64,000 nucleotides of DNA from positions 6,301,001-6,365,000 of the forward strand of contig NZ_CP041969.1 in assembly GCF_014107495.1 (NCBI RefSeq), in the 5' to 3' direction. Positions 10,206-18,661 of the stretch are shown piece by piece; positions within the stretch are counted from its first letter, which is position 1, and each line of letters opens with the position of its first letter. Under the pieces are notes generated by a model. The model was not told the DNA's origin, did no database searches, and saw nothing but the letters and a program-made list of their open reading frames with translations. The position numbers and the translations under genes were made by a program. Origin of the DNA: Cohnella cholangitidis (GTDB lineage: Bacteria; Bacillota; Bacilli; Paenibacillales; Paenibacillaceae).

Positions 10206-10547
10206 TTAGTTATCGAACACTTCTTTATGGATATTTATCATTCTCTGTATCTCACGCTTGTTTTGAAGCATTAGTTTTGAAATATAAGTGTTAATGAGTT
10301 GCGCCTTCTCAACGTCAGGACTATCAACACTAATATCCCCGAAGTAAAAAAACTCTGGCAATTTCATTTCCAACGCAACAATGATTTTTTCAAGAGTATC
10401 TAAGGAAATGTTCCGTTCTCCCCGTTCGACTCCACCAATATATGTACTTTGAAGTTGGGCCCGTTCTCCAAGTTGTTCTTGTGTTATCCCACGTTCTTTT
10501 CTTATTTGCCGGATTCTTGCTCCAACTAGATTGGATAGTTCCGCCAT
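10206..10547 (-). CDS. XRE-family transcriptional regulator
   Basis: Small Cro/CI-type DNA-binding protein of 113 aa. The helix-turn-helix occupies about residues 8-62 (ARIRQIRKERGITQEQLGER, then AQLQSTYIGGVERGERNIS), a classic HTH_3 signature. The C-terminal 45 residues are probably for dimerisation. It is divergent from the DGQHR gene at 10680, and a palindrome (10624-10643) lies between them, suggesting it controls that gene and itself. Confidence 0.88.
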   Translation of the reverse strand: MAELSNLVGARIRQIRKERGITQEQLGERAQLQSTYIGGVERGERNISLDTLEKIIVALEMKLPEFFYFGDISVDSPDVEKAQLINTYISKLMLQNKREIQRMINIHKEVFDN

Positions 10548-10623
10548 TCATACCACCACCTGAAATAAGCGTAGGAAAGTATTAATGCGAACGACAGATC
10601 ACCATACTATATATTCCATTGAT

Positions 10624-10643
10624 AAAACCACTTATAAGTTTTA
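10624..10643. promoter_or_regulatory. Candidate operator in the divergent promoter
   Basis: AT-rich palindrome centred on ACTTATAAGT (10630-10639) with imperfect extension (AAAAC/GTTTT), between the divergent XRE and DGQHR genes. Inferred XRE binding site. Confidence 0.4.
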
Positions 10644-10679
10644 TATTTGTGTAATAAACACATCATGGAGTGAACATCA

Positions 10680-11681
10680 ATGGATAGAACTATGCCTCAA
10701 CAGATAGTAATTGAAAACGTAATACAGAGCAAAATGCGAGGAAAAGTAATTTATCAGAGTAGTGTACCTGCAGCAGTAGCACTAAGTCTGACCGTAGTTA
10801 AACCGTTTGATGATGCTTCTGGTAAGGGGTATCAAAGACCAGTTGACCCAAAAAGGTGTCATGATTTTGCCCTCTACCTTTCTAAAGGTGACGATGCACT
10901 TTTCACACCAATTCTTCTTAATGCAAGTGCGAATTGGGAGTTTAATGCCTACGATAAGCAAAGGTTAAACATTGGTAGATTATTTTGCAAAGGAAAAGCA
11001 TCTCTAATGGATGGACAACATCGAGTCGGTGGTATTAAACGATATGTTCAAGAAACCAATGCGGATATCATGGTTCCATTCCTCGCTTTTCACTCGCTTG
11101 ATGAAGACGAGGAAATTCAATTATTTGATACAATTAATACAAAAGCAAAAGGAATCGGCCCTTCGCTAAGTAAATATTTGCGTAGAGATTCCGATGAATT
11201 AAGTTGGATCGCTACTGAGCTATTGGTTCGTAAAGACAGTCCTTTTTATAACATTGGAAGTATTATTGGTAGACGTGTTAAAGGACGTCACATTACTTTG
11301 CAAAACCTGTATCGAACTCTTCACTTTTTGTTCAAAAAGGAAGAAATCACCTTAATGCCTAAAGAGGAAAAATTAAACATTGCCCTCTTTTACTACAATT
11401 CTATAAAAGAAACATTCACCTATGAATGGCTAGATTATAGTGGTCATAGAATAACACACATTGTTTGTCTTGATGCTTTGTCTATTGCGGGTGGATCGAT
11501 TCTAAATGAGTTTTTTTCGATTGAGAATAAAAAAAGTGATTATAACTCAATGACTAGAGCAATATTTCAACTAAAGAAAGTTGATTGGGGATCTAACGGA
11601 CATCTACGGTATTTAAAAGGGTTGTCTGGTTCAAAAACACTGGCAAGTGAGCTTACAAACATTATGCTAAGTAACAAATGA
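10680..11681 (+). CDS. DGQHR-domain protein (DndB-like)
   Basis: The motif MDGQHR at residues 110-115 (LMDGQHRVGGIKRY) places it in the DGQHR family, whose known member DndB regulates DNA phosphorothioation gene clusters. The following PFLAFHSLDEDEEIQLFDTIN block also fits the family (nuclease-like ParB-fold relatives). No dndA/C/D/E or dpt genes occur here, so it is an orphan or belongs to another system. ATG start with GGAGTG RBS. It is followed by a good terminator at 11718-11750, so it is monocistronic and paired only with the divergent XRE regulator. 333 aa, typical size. Confidence 0.75.
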   Translation: MDRTMPQQIVIENVIQSKMRGKVIYQSSVPAAVALSLTVVKPFDDASGKGYQRPVDPKRCHDFALYLSKGDDALFTPILLNASANWEFNAYDKQRLNIGRLFCKGKASLMDGQHRVGGIKRYVQETNADIMVPFLAFHSLDEDEEIQLFDTINTKAKGIGPSLSKYLRRDSDELSWIATELLVRKDSPFYNIGSIIGRRVKGRHITLQNLYRTLHFLFKKEEITLMPKEEKLNIALFYYNSIKETFTYEWLDYSGHRITHIVCLDALSIAGGSILNEFFSIENKKSDYNSMTRAIFQLKKVDWGSNGHLRYLKGLSGSKTLASELTNIMLSNK

Positions 11682-11717
11682 AAGAGTTGAATTTCAAATA
11701 GTCACATGAAATATTAG

Positions 11718-11750
11718 CAAAAAGAGCAATCTTATTGATCGCTCTTTTTT
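11718..11750 (+). terminator. Intrinsic terminator after the DGQHR gene
   Basis: AAAAGAGC-AATC / GATC-GCTCTTTTTT hairpin followed by a T-run. Confidence 0.75.
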
Positions 11751-11951
11751 ACTTTGAAGTTAACTTAGTTTTCAAGGAAAATAAAGTATTAGACTACAGG
11801 TGTTGACCCTACGCGGTTTTTCGAAATCACAAAACCATCTGACTTCGAAAAAATAAGTAATAGATTGACCCAAATAATAGAAAAAGCGGCAGCCAGAGAT
11901 GTGAAAATAAAGTCCTAGATTACCGCTGTTTTATTGAACTTCATTTTCCGT

Positions 11952-12896
11952 TTAGCTTAACAGGGTTTTAGTATGACGTGCTCCAGGTATCGTTGCAAGG
12001 ATCCGGTCACGTAACCGCTCGCCAAGTTCCTCAACAGACCTCCAGACGATATGATTCATCTGTCTCGTGTCAAAGTGGCAGTTCTTAATATCGTCTTCGT
12101 GGACAGTCCAGATGACTTCCAGGCCGAGTCCTTTCGCATACCCGGCCTCGTAATATACACCGTGTTTTTGCTGCGTAAAATCCGCTACTACGAACCTAGA
12201 ATTCTTAATCTCGTAAATGATCCGGTCCACGATGTTTTCATTATGCTGAACGATGTCGACGGTGACCGGTTCAAAGCCCGTCTCGCGGATCCTCGGCATG
12301 ACATGTTCCTTGAACGAATGTAGCAGATCAAGTGAAAAAGACATTGCGATAAAGCATTGGGTTGACTTAATTCGTCGGTTAAGAAGGTCGTATCCTATCT
12401 CCAACCCTTCTGGAGTCATGATAGTACCCCGTGAAGAGATGTCTACATAACCCTTCGGATCTAAATACCCTTTGGATTTCAAGTAGTCCAATAATGAATA
12501 TAATTCCGTTGACTTTGGTGAGTATGTCAGATTGAAATCTGTTTCGCTTAAGTAGACCGGTTCCCCGATAACCGCAGTGTTTCGGTACAGATATACGATC
12601 AACTTGTCCACCTTATCACGAACGTGTTTCGGAATGAGCGGAGAACGGACGATCTGGTCAATATTGTCCGCGTCAATATGTACACGTTGAGCATCTTCGG
12701 ATAACTCACGTATGTAACCAGAGATGATGTGCTCTTGGTACTGTCCCATCTTATAGTCGTCATAACAATTACGATCAATCGTATACCAGCCCTTCCCTGC
12801 GGTGCAGAGACAGGAGAAATACAAAACTTCGTCTTTAATTTGGGTTTGGCCGATTGTTTGACAGAACAGACATGGCAAGTTTTCAGGCAAGATCAT
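11952..12896 (-). CDS. Zinc-ribbon plus TIR-like (nucleoside deoxyribosyltransferase-fold) protein
   Basis: Two recognisable parts. The N-terminus has CLFC (residues 9-12) and CLC (29-31), a likely zinc ribbon. The C-terminal domain from residue 180 is a TIR-like/nucleoside 2-deoxyribosyltransferase-fold domain: CFIAMSFS, then NSRFVVADFT, GVYYEAGYAKGLG (Glu250 in the place of the catalytic Glu) and a late NHIVW strand. Proteins with this fold act as NAD- or nucleotide-cleaving effectors in several anti-phage systems. The middle 60-170 is helical, with no family I can name. No obvious sensor partner is adjacent; the neighbours are the DGQHR gene and the HEPN-like/SIR2 pair. The role as a defence effector is inference. 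Confidence 0.7.
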   Translation of the reverse strand: MILPENLPCLFCQTIGQTQIKDEVLYFSCLCTAGKGWYTIDRNCYDDYKMGQYQEHIISGYIRELSEDAQRVHIDADNIDQIVRSPLIPKHVRDKVDKLIVYLYRNTAVIGEPVYLSETDFNLTYSPKSTELYSLLDYLKSKGYLDPKGYVDISSRGTIMTPEGLEIGYDLLNRRIKSTQCFIAMSFSLDLLHSFKEHVMPRIRETGFEPVTVDIVQHNENIVDRIIYEIKNSRFVVADFTQQKHGVYYEAGYAKGLGLEVIWTVHEDDIKNCHFDTRQMNHIVWRSVEELGERLRDRILATIPGARHTKTLLS

Positions 12897-13109
12897 ATGG
12901 TGAAGTCCTCCTCGATAATATCAGCCTATAGAGCACAACACCGTTCTCAGTACATGTGTCGACGTTCCATCAAATCTAAATACGTTTATATGTACCAGAT
13001 TCATAATGTAATTCAACTTCTGCCCATTACCTTAATGGCGCATTATTAGTCTCACTCTATAACTTTATTTTTCAGTCTTATACGGTATTTTCTTTCAACA
13101 CTTAGAATA

Positions 13110-14726
13110 TTAGTTTCCTTCAATACTTGGTCCATTTGATAGAAAATCTACTAATCTGATTGCTTTCTTTGCAGCTGTATGAGCTGGAATATAAAGTTCT
13201 GTGCTTAATACTGCTAGTAGACCAGGTAGATCTTCCTCATCATAAGCAGACTCAGCCAAAATTCTAATCCAGTACAATTTAGATCGTGTATCATCAATTT
13301 GAACTCTATTCTCAATAATATCTATTAGCACGTCCCCAATGCTTATGTTTCCTTCATATGCTTCAGTGATAACAACCTCAGCATCTCTAGATAACTCCCT
13401 ATAAGATCCTTTACTTCTTTGTATTGATTCATTTAAGTGCTCTTTCTTAGATTCTGCGCTTTCATGGGCTAATAAGAGTTCCTGAACAAATGGCGTTATT
13501 TCAGATAATGGAGTATTGTTAATGATTGAATCTAAGCCTTGAATTATTTCAGTCCTTCTATTTCGTAAATAACCTGAACCAATTTCAATTACCCTTAGAA
13601 TTTGAGCCTTTAATTGATTTAAGTCAACAGTTGCTCTTACTAAAAACCAGAATGGTCCCGCTGTTCCGTTTACCGAGAGACTGGAGACAATAAAAGGCCA
13701 TGATTCATGTGGAGTTAAGAATTGACCAGTCTGTATAACGTTCAGATTGTTCAATCGTAATACAAATGCATCGAGAACAAAATCTGCAGGTGGAAGATCT
13801 AATGTACCTTGTGTCAATCTACCGTTTGCATTACCTATATCTGCGAACCATTGATCACGAATTTGCGTGAATTCTCTCCTTAGATATTGTGGGGCTATGG
13901 GTAATGCATTTGGGTCATTATTTCGAACAACAACAGGAAGCCCTTCCCCCCCACCATTTACTCTTAAAAGAGTAGCCGGTACTGCATTCTCAAGAACATT
14001 TAGTAAATAAGCAATATCTCCTTCACGTGGTGAAATAGAAATTCTGTCAAACGCATTTAGCCATTCTGGCTGTTCTTCTGGTATTTCTGGCAATACTAAA
14101 AATACTGAAGATAATAGTCGTGCTTGTTCATTCAGATTCGTGGTTTCTCTAATACTACGTGCTATATCTTCAACTACAAGTGTCCTATCCCTAACTATGT
14201 TAGGTGTTTGAGGGATATTGGGAAGGTATGGTTTAATTCTATTTGACAATGCTAGTTCATTTAGAAAAGAAATAACATCATTAGCTGCAATTAAACTCAC
14301 ATCAAATGAAGGTCCGTTTCCTGTATGAAGACCACTTGCTCTTAAAGTTATTAGCAGTTTAAATCTGCGGGTGTGCTCATAAATCTTGGTAAGGTGCTCT
14401 GTCGGATTTTGAATCCCTTTTGAGATAAAACTTAATCGTGGAACTGGATTTCTTAATAATCTTCTGAATTCTTCTAATATTGTTGCACCAGACTTAAAAT
14501 GACCATTACTTAGTTGTAAGGCATCCGGACCATTAACTTGAATTAACATCGAGCTCATAGCTAATTCAGCTGAAACTCCAATAAGTCCAATTGGAGCTGC
14601 ATTATTTACATTAGCATCCCTTAAGATTAACCTTCGCGGTAGTCCTAAACCCGCAATTGCTAGACTGAGAGATTCTGCACTTGCTTCAAGTAATCGAATC
14701 GAATCTTTTCTTAAGTAAGTTGGCAT
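13110..14726 (-). CDS. Unknown 538-aa protein with an HEPN-like RxxxxH motif, partner of SIR2
   Basis: I do not recognise the family. Visible: mostly helical, soluble, no signal peptide. The stretch LRASGLHTGNGPS contains R129-x4-H134, resembling the RX4-6H catalytic motif of HEPN ribonucleases; the following helix (AANDVISFLNELA) also fits. The central part has a beta-rich block near residues 255-370 and the end is helical with acidic runs. It lies 233 bases downstream of the SIR2 gene on the same strand, so the two probably form one unit. A sensor or toxin role alongside SIR2 is a guess from context. Confidence 0.6.
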   Translation of the reverse strand: MPTYLRKDSIRLLEASAESLSLAIAGLGLPRRLILRDANVNNAAPIGLIGVSAELAMSSMLIQVNGPDALQLSNGHFKSGATILEEFRRLLRNPVPRLSFISKGIQNPTEHLTKIYEHTRRFKLLITLRASGLHTGNGPSFDVSLIAANDVISFLNELALSNRIKPYLPNIPQTPNIVRDRTLVVEDIARSIRETTNLNEQARLLSSVFLVLPEIPEEQPEWLNAFDRISISPREGDIAYLLNVLENAVPATLLRVNGGGEGLPVVVRNNDPNALPIAPQYLRREFTQIRDQWFADIGNANGRLTQGTLDLPPADFVLDAFVLRLNNLNVIQTGQFLTPHESWPFIVSSLSVNGTAGPFWFLVRATVDLNQLKAQILRVIEIGSGYLRNRRTEIIQGLDSIINNTPLSEITPFVQELLLAHESAESKKEHLNESIQRSKGSYRELSRDAEVVITEAYEGNISIGDVLIDIIENRVQIDDTRSKLYWIRILAESAYDEEDLPGLLAVLSTELYIPAHTAAKKAIRLVDFLSNGPSIEGN

Positions 14727-14959
14727 TCAAGTATCCTCTTTTTGTTAATATATTGTTTTACGATACTTGTTTAAGTAGTAACTTGAAAGCAGAAAGAATG
14801 CTATGATAGACAGCTTACTGCTTAAGGATCAATTAATTAGCCTCAGTGAGCTTTCCATAAGTGGTTCTAAGCTATTAGTCTTTTGGAGAAGTATTCAATC
14901 CTTTTTTTCCCTAACAGACTGAATAATAAAATAAGAGTTTGAAAATTACGTCCTTAAAA

Positions 14960-16735
14960 TTATTCACTTGACTGTTTATACATGGATAGCATTGGAACAA
15001 GATTCTCATATGGACGAATTCTAGTATGAAGTAGGAACTCATCCGTTTTAGTTAGACTGTCTCTAAACAACTGGATATTCCCACCGAACAATTCAACGAT
15101 CAACGACCACTGTTCTTCTAACATTGCTCCATCTTGTAGTAAGTTTTCGAGCAATGGTCTAAAACCCGACCTCCATGTATAACATCCAATGGGTGTCCAA
15201 GGCCCCAAATAATGCTCGTGGTGTCCAATATAAATCACACTTAGTAACCACTCAAACAGATCAAAAGAATCTGTATACTCTTCAATAGTAGGTAGGATGG
15301 ACTTTAAATATGGTTGTAGTGTTTCAAATAAATGTTCACTTGCAGGTGTATATGCATTGGGTATTCTTCCCGGAAGAATCTTTTCACTACTACTGAAAAC
15401 TGAATATACATGATGCTCTGAAATAAAGGTGACTAAGGAGCGCTCATTTGATTTATACCGGCCCCTATGAAGTAAAATGGTTTTTAGCCAGTCATAGCGT
15501 TTATATGCGATTGCCGAGATACCTGCAGCATACATGGTTAGTAGTGCGGGGTAATGTCTTAACTGAATAAGCCAAGTTGAACCGCCCTTTAATGGTAAGG
15601 ATCCTCCTATTCTAGAAAGTGCGTTTTTATATATTTCATGGTGTAGTGGATCATCTCCAAAAGCAGCTAGTGGGATGATTAAGCCCAATAACTTAGATGT
15701 AATGTGAGGATATTGTTCCACTTGCATTAAAAATTCATCTTGCACACCTGATAAAGACATATCTAAAATTCTATTTCTAACGGTTGCGCTTTCCTCATTG
15801 ATAACATCTTGCAAAAGTATATTTTGATTGGTTGAAACTAACTTCTTACTTAAGGCTAAGGCTAAATCAAATGTTAGTGGATGATTCTTTTGGGCGTTTG
15901 AGATACCCTCAATCTGGTTTCTGAGTGCCTCAAAGAAGTTATCCGCCCCGTCCATTCGAATCACCTTTGCATGGCGATGTTGAATTAGCCTCTCCGCAGC
16001 TTCTGACACACCCCCAACTGCGAGCCAAAACCACGAATAGCGCCTATTGATGGCGCGATACATAGCTTTTTTCAATGCTTCATCCCATTCCCCCGACCAA
16101 CCTGCTACAATTAAACCAAATTCATCAAGGATTCGATCTAAAACTGTATTTACTTCATCTGGATAAACACTTAATTCTTCTGGTGTATTTCTAATCCGTG
16201 TATCCCGGTAATCACCATGAATTTTAATGATCGTGCAATTTGAATGTATAATTGGGCGAATGCCTTTTAGCGCGTCTTCCGTGCTAGCTACGTCAAAAGA
16301 TACCCCCTCTTCTTGAAGTGCCATTTCCATAAGTGGGTCAAAATTTGTTGTAAGAATTACTCTTATGTATCCCATTTTAACTAGCCAAGCAATCGCTTTA
16401 TGTGCAGGCGTTGGTAGTTTATGCCCTGATTCACGCGTTGCCTCTGTCTGTTCAAAGTACTGTTTAAGTAATGCTTGCCGTTCGTCGGGCGTACTGCAGA
16501 TCGTTTCGAGTAAATCATCATATCTAACTTCTAGCCCGAATTTCTCTGTATACCATCGGTCAGGAGAACCTTTTGTATTTTCCCCATGTGCAGCTGCTAA
16601 TTTCTCGCATAAATCAAGAACAATTTGCCAGCCAGTAGGTATTTGTGCGCTGCGGGAAACACCAGAACCTAATAAAACAGCATAAACCCCAGGAGTAGAA
16701 TGAATTGAAAAAGCTAACGAAATCATAGGATCCAC
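14960..16735 (-). CDS. SIR2-domain protein (putative NAD-depleting defence effector)
   Basis: N-terminal SIR2 fold: nucleotide-binding GSGVSRSAQIPTGW (residues 23-36), TTNFDPLMEMAL (129-140, the T-N-D triad) and KIHGDY with His173 in the catalytic position, then GLIVAGWSGEWDEA near 207-220. Residues about 290-591 form a helical C-terminal region of unknown fold, likely the sensor or oligomerisation part. SIR2 domains of this type (ThsA, DSR, SIR2-HerA, SIR2-Argonaute systems) deplete NAD in infected cells. It is not ThsA (no SLOG) and much shorter than DSR2. Gene order suggests an operon with the downstream 538-aa gene. Confidence 0.78.
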   Translation of the reverse strand: MDPMISLAFSIHSTPGVYAVLLGSGVSRSAQIPTGWQIVLDLCEKLAAAHGENTKGSPDRWYTEKFGLEVRYDDLLETICSTPDERQALLKQYFEQTEATRESGHKLPTPAHKAIAWLVKMGYIRVILTTNFDPLMEMALQEEGVSFDVASTEDALKGIRPIIHSNCTIIKIHGDYRDTRIRNTPEELSVYPDEVNTVLDRILDEFGLIVAGWSGEWDEALKKAMYRAINRRYSWFWLAVGGVSEAAERLIQHRHAKVIRMDGADNFFEALRNQIEGISNAQKNHPLTFDLALALSKKLVSTNQNILLQDVINEESATVRNRILDMSLSGVQDEFLMQVEQYPHITSKLLGLIIPLAAFGDDPLHHEIYKNALSRIGGSLPLKGGSTWLIQLRHYPALLTMYAAGISAIAYKRYDWLKTILLHRGRYKSNERSLVTFISEHHVYSVFSSSEKILPGRIPNAYTPASEHLFETLQPYLKSILPTIEEYTDSFDLFEWLLSVIYIGHHEHYLGPWTPIGCYTWRSGFRPLLENLLQDGAMLEEQWSLIVELFGGNIQLFRDSLTKTDEFLLHTRIRPYENLVPMLSMYKQSSE

Positions 16736-17030
16736 GATAACACCCCCATATTTTTTCTAATATATCATAATGCTACCAAAACATCTGTAACGAAGAAATG
16801 TGTAACCTCAGGATTTTTTGAAAATAATATTTCTAAATGGTAACATCAGTTCCGCGGAGAATCCTCTAAGCAAATACTTTCAAGCGATTTAATATGTAGC
16901 AGTCCATTGCTAGTCCACGAAAATTTTGATATGACATAACAAGGGGTTAAAAGGATTATTCTGGTGATCACCCTTTATCGAAATTGGTATAGATTATATA
17001 GACTTCCTAATTAGGATTGGAGAATTATGG

Positions 17031-18224
17031 ATGGATGAACTAATAGTAAAGATAAAATCTATGGATGTTTATCACAATACAAGTTATTACACTTGTCATT
17101 TAGAATTGCCACTATGGCGCCACTTTAGTGGAAGTGAATGGAATGGTATTCCATTTTATATTAGTTCATTGTGTAAAGAAACAAAGCGTTTAATCATTGA
17201 AAGCCGTTTGTCTCAAGAAGAAATATTGTATTTCATCGCAAATTCAAAGGGTAATACCTCATATTTTTTTGTTGCGCAGAACATTCTTGTTTATGGTATT
17301 TCAAAGAATTTAAATGATATAGAGAGATTTTCTATAGTCTCAGGAGAAGTTCGTTTACCAAATGACATTATAATTGATGTAGATATTTTATCTTGTGCAG
17401 TTGCTTGTTTTGTGCTGGATGGGAATATATATAAAGATTGGAATTTTGATAGTATTGTTCCGAACGAACGATTTACTTATCCTATCACCGACTACAGACT
17501 TACTAAAGTAAATAATGTTGATTTTCGGCAGAATGGTTTTATATTCGATAATAAATATTATCTTTATAATATATTTATAGATAGAAATCGAATTGAATTA
17601 TTTGACAAAATGCCAGCTGTGTTTCAGATAATATCTGACAATATAGATTTGAAAAAAGCAGATTTTTATTTGAGATTAGATGAACGATTAGCAACGCCAT
17701 TAGCAGAAGCAAATATTGCTCAACGTCTAGCTTTTGAAAAGTTTAGAGGCCCATCATTTCGATTTTCTAATACAAAAATAGAACAAATAAAAAATATTAT
17801 CGTGCATTTCGACCCATCAACATATAACAAAATTCTTATGGTAATTAAAAAGGACTACGACAGCCTTCACAATGAAGAATTTTGGCATATTGAAGTAGAA
17901 CAACTACCATATGTTGATAGAAGCAAACAGGTTAAAAATATAATTACCACTTTTATTCATGGAAAGTATTATCCATTCCGGAAAACATTTAGGCATATTG
18001 ATTTTATAAAGAATCAATACCCTATTGATAAGTACTGTGATAAACAGGATGACCGTTCAAAAGAAGATGTACAAATTGATTACTATACTACAAAGGACTG
18101 TCATTATAAGATATGGTGTGTTGAGAATATAGATATTTCTGAAGAAACCTGGTATAAACTTGTAAGTATATCTTTACCAGAACAATATAGGATATTATTT
18201 GATGAAATTCTTGAAATTAAATAA
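17031..18224 (+). CDS. Unknown 397-aa AT-rich cargo protein
   Basis: No family recognised. The protein is soluble, rich in Asn, Ile, Lys and Tyr, with no signal peptide or membrane segment. Aromatic and hydrophobic beta-type segments dominate residues 1-220 and the last 150 residues are more helical. Start ATG with upstream GGAGAATT. It is transcribed away from the SIR2 gene across a 295-base gap that holds both promoters. Its place among defence-type cargo suggests, but does not show, a related role. Confidence 0.7.
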   Translation: MDELIVKIKSMDVYHNTSYYTCHLELPLWRHFSGSEWNGIPFYISSLCKETKRLIIESRLSQEEILYFIANSKGNTSYFFVAQNILVYGISKNLNDIERFSIVSGEVRLPNDIIIDVDILSCAVACFVLDGNIYKDWNFDSIVPNERFTYPITDYRLTKVNNVDFRQNGFIFDNKYYLYNIFIDRNRIELFDKMPAVFQIISDNIDLKKADFYLRLDERLATPLAEANIAQRLAFEKFRGPSFRFSNTKIEQIKNIIVHFDPSTYNKILMVIKKDYDSLHNEEFWHIEVEQLPYVDRSKQVKNIITTFIHGKYYPFRKTFRHIDFIKNQYPIDKYCDKQDDRSKEDVQIDYYTTKDCHYKIWCVENIDISEETWYKLVSISLPEQYRILFDEILEIK

Positions 18225-18339
18225 AGAAATCAGAAGCAAGAAGTTATTAAAATAATTGGAGGGATTTTTTAAATTTTGGCATGCCAATCGATCACGAGAA
18301 TTCGAAGAAATTCTTGTGAACGCACTTTTCCGTATTACA

Positions 18340-18379
18340 TGTTGGGTGTCAAGAATTTGTACCGATTAATGTCAAGAAT
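18340..18379 (-). repeat. B-type dispersed repeat inside the transposon
   Basis: TGTTGGGTGTCAAGAATTTG then TACCGATTAATGTCAAGAAT; the reverse complement matches copies near 45615 and 25762, which share TTCTTGACAtCCGA and the GGTACA block. Confidence 0.5.
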
Positions 18380-18421
18380 CAATAAAACTGTGTTGTGAAC
18401 GCTTATGCTTCTTTTGTACTT

Positions 18422-18463
18422 AAAATAAAACAAGACGCTCTATTTTGGCGTCTTGTTTTATTT
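18422..18463. terminator. Bidirectional terminator
   Basis: AAATAAAACAAGACGC / GCGTCTTGTTTTATTT perfect inverted repeat around a short loop; serves the 397-aa gene on plus and possibly the PHP-ATPase on minus. Confidence 0.85.
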
Positions 18464-18661
18464 AGTTGTAACCCAGGAAAATATAAGCATCACTATTGGT
18501 ATGTCTGTGACGGCGTTTCTTGACTTTATCAAACGGACATGAGCATTTTAGTTCGCTTAGATCATACTCAATCCACTATTACATTTGAACTTTTGGATTC
18601 ACTAATTAACAAACCAGTCGCGTTTTGAATTGCACCCGAACATATAAATATTCCCTCCCTA

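Larger units (their letters stand above)
18225..18661. other. Gap with terminator and a repeat copy
   Basis: No gene seen. It holds a B-type dispersed repeat (18340-18379), TTGTGAACGC repeated at about 18314 and 18396, and a long terminator at 18422-18463. Confidence 0.6.
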
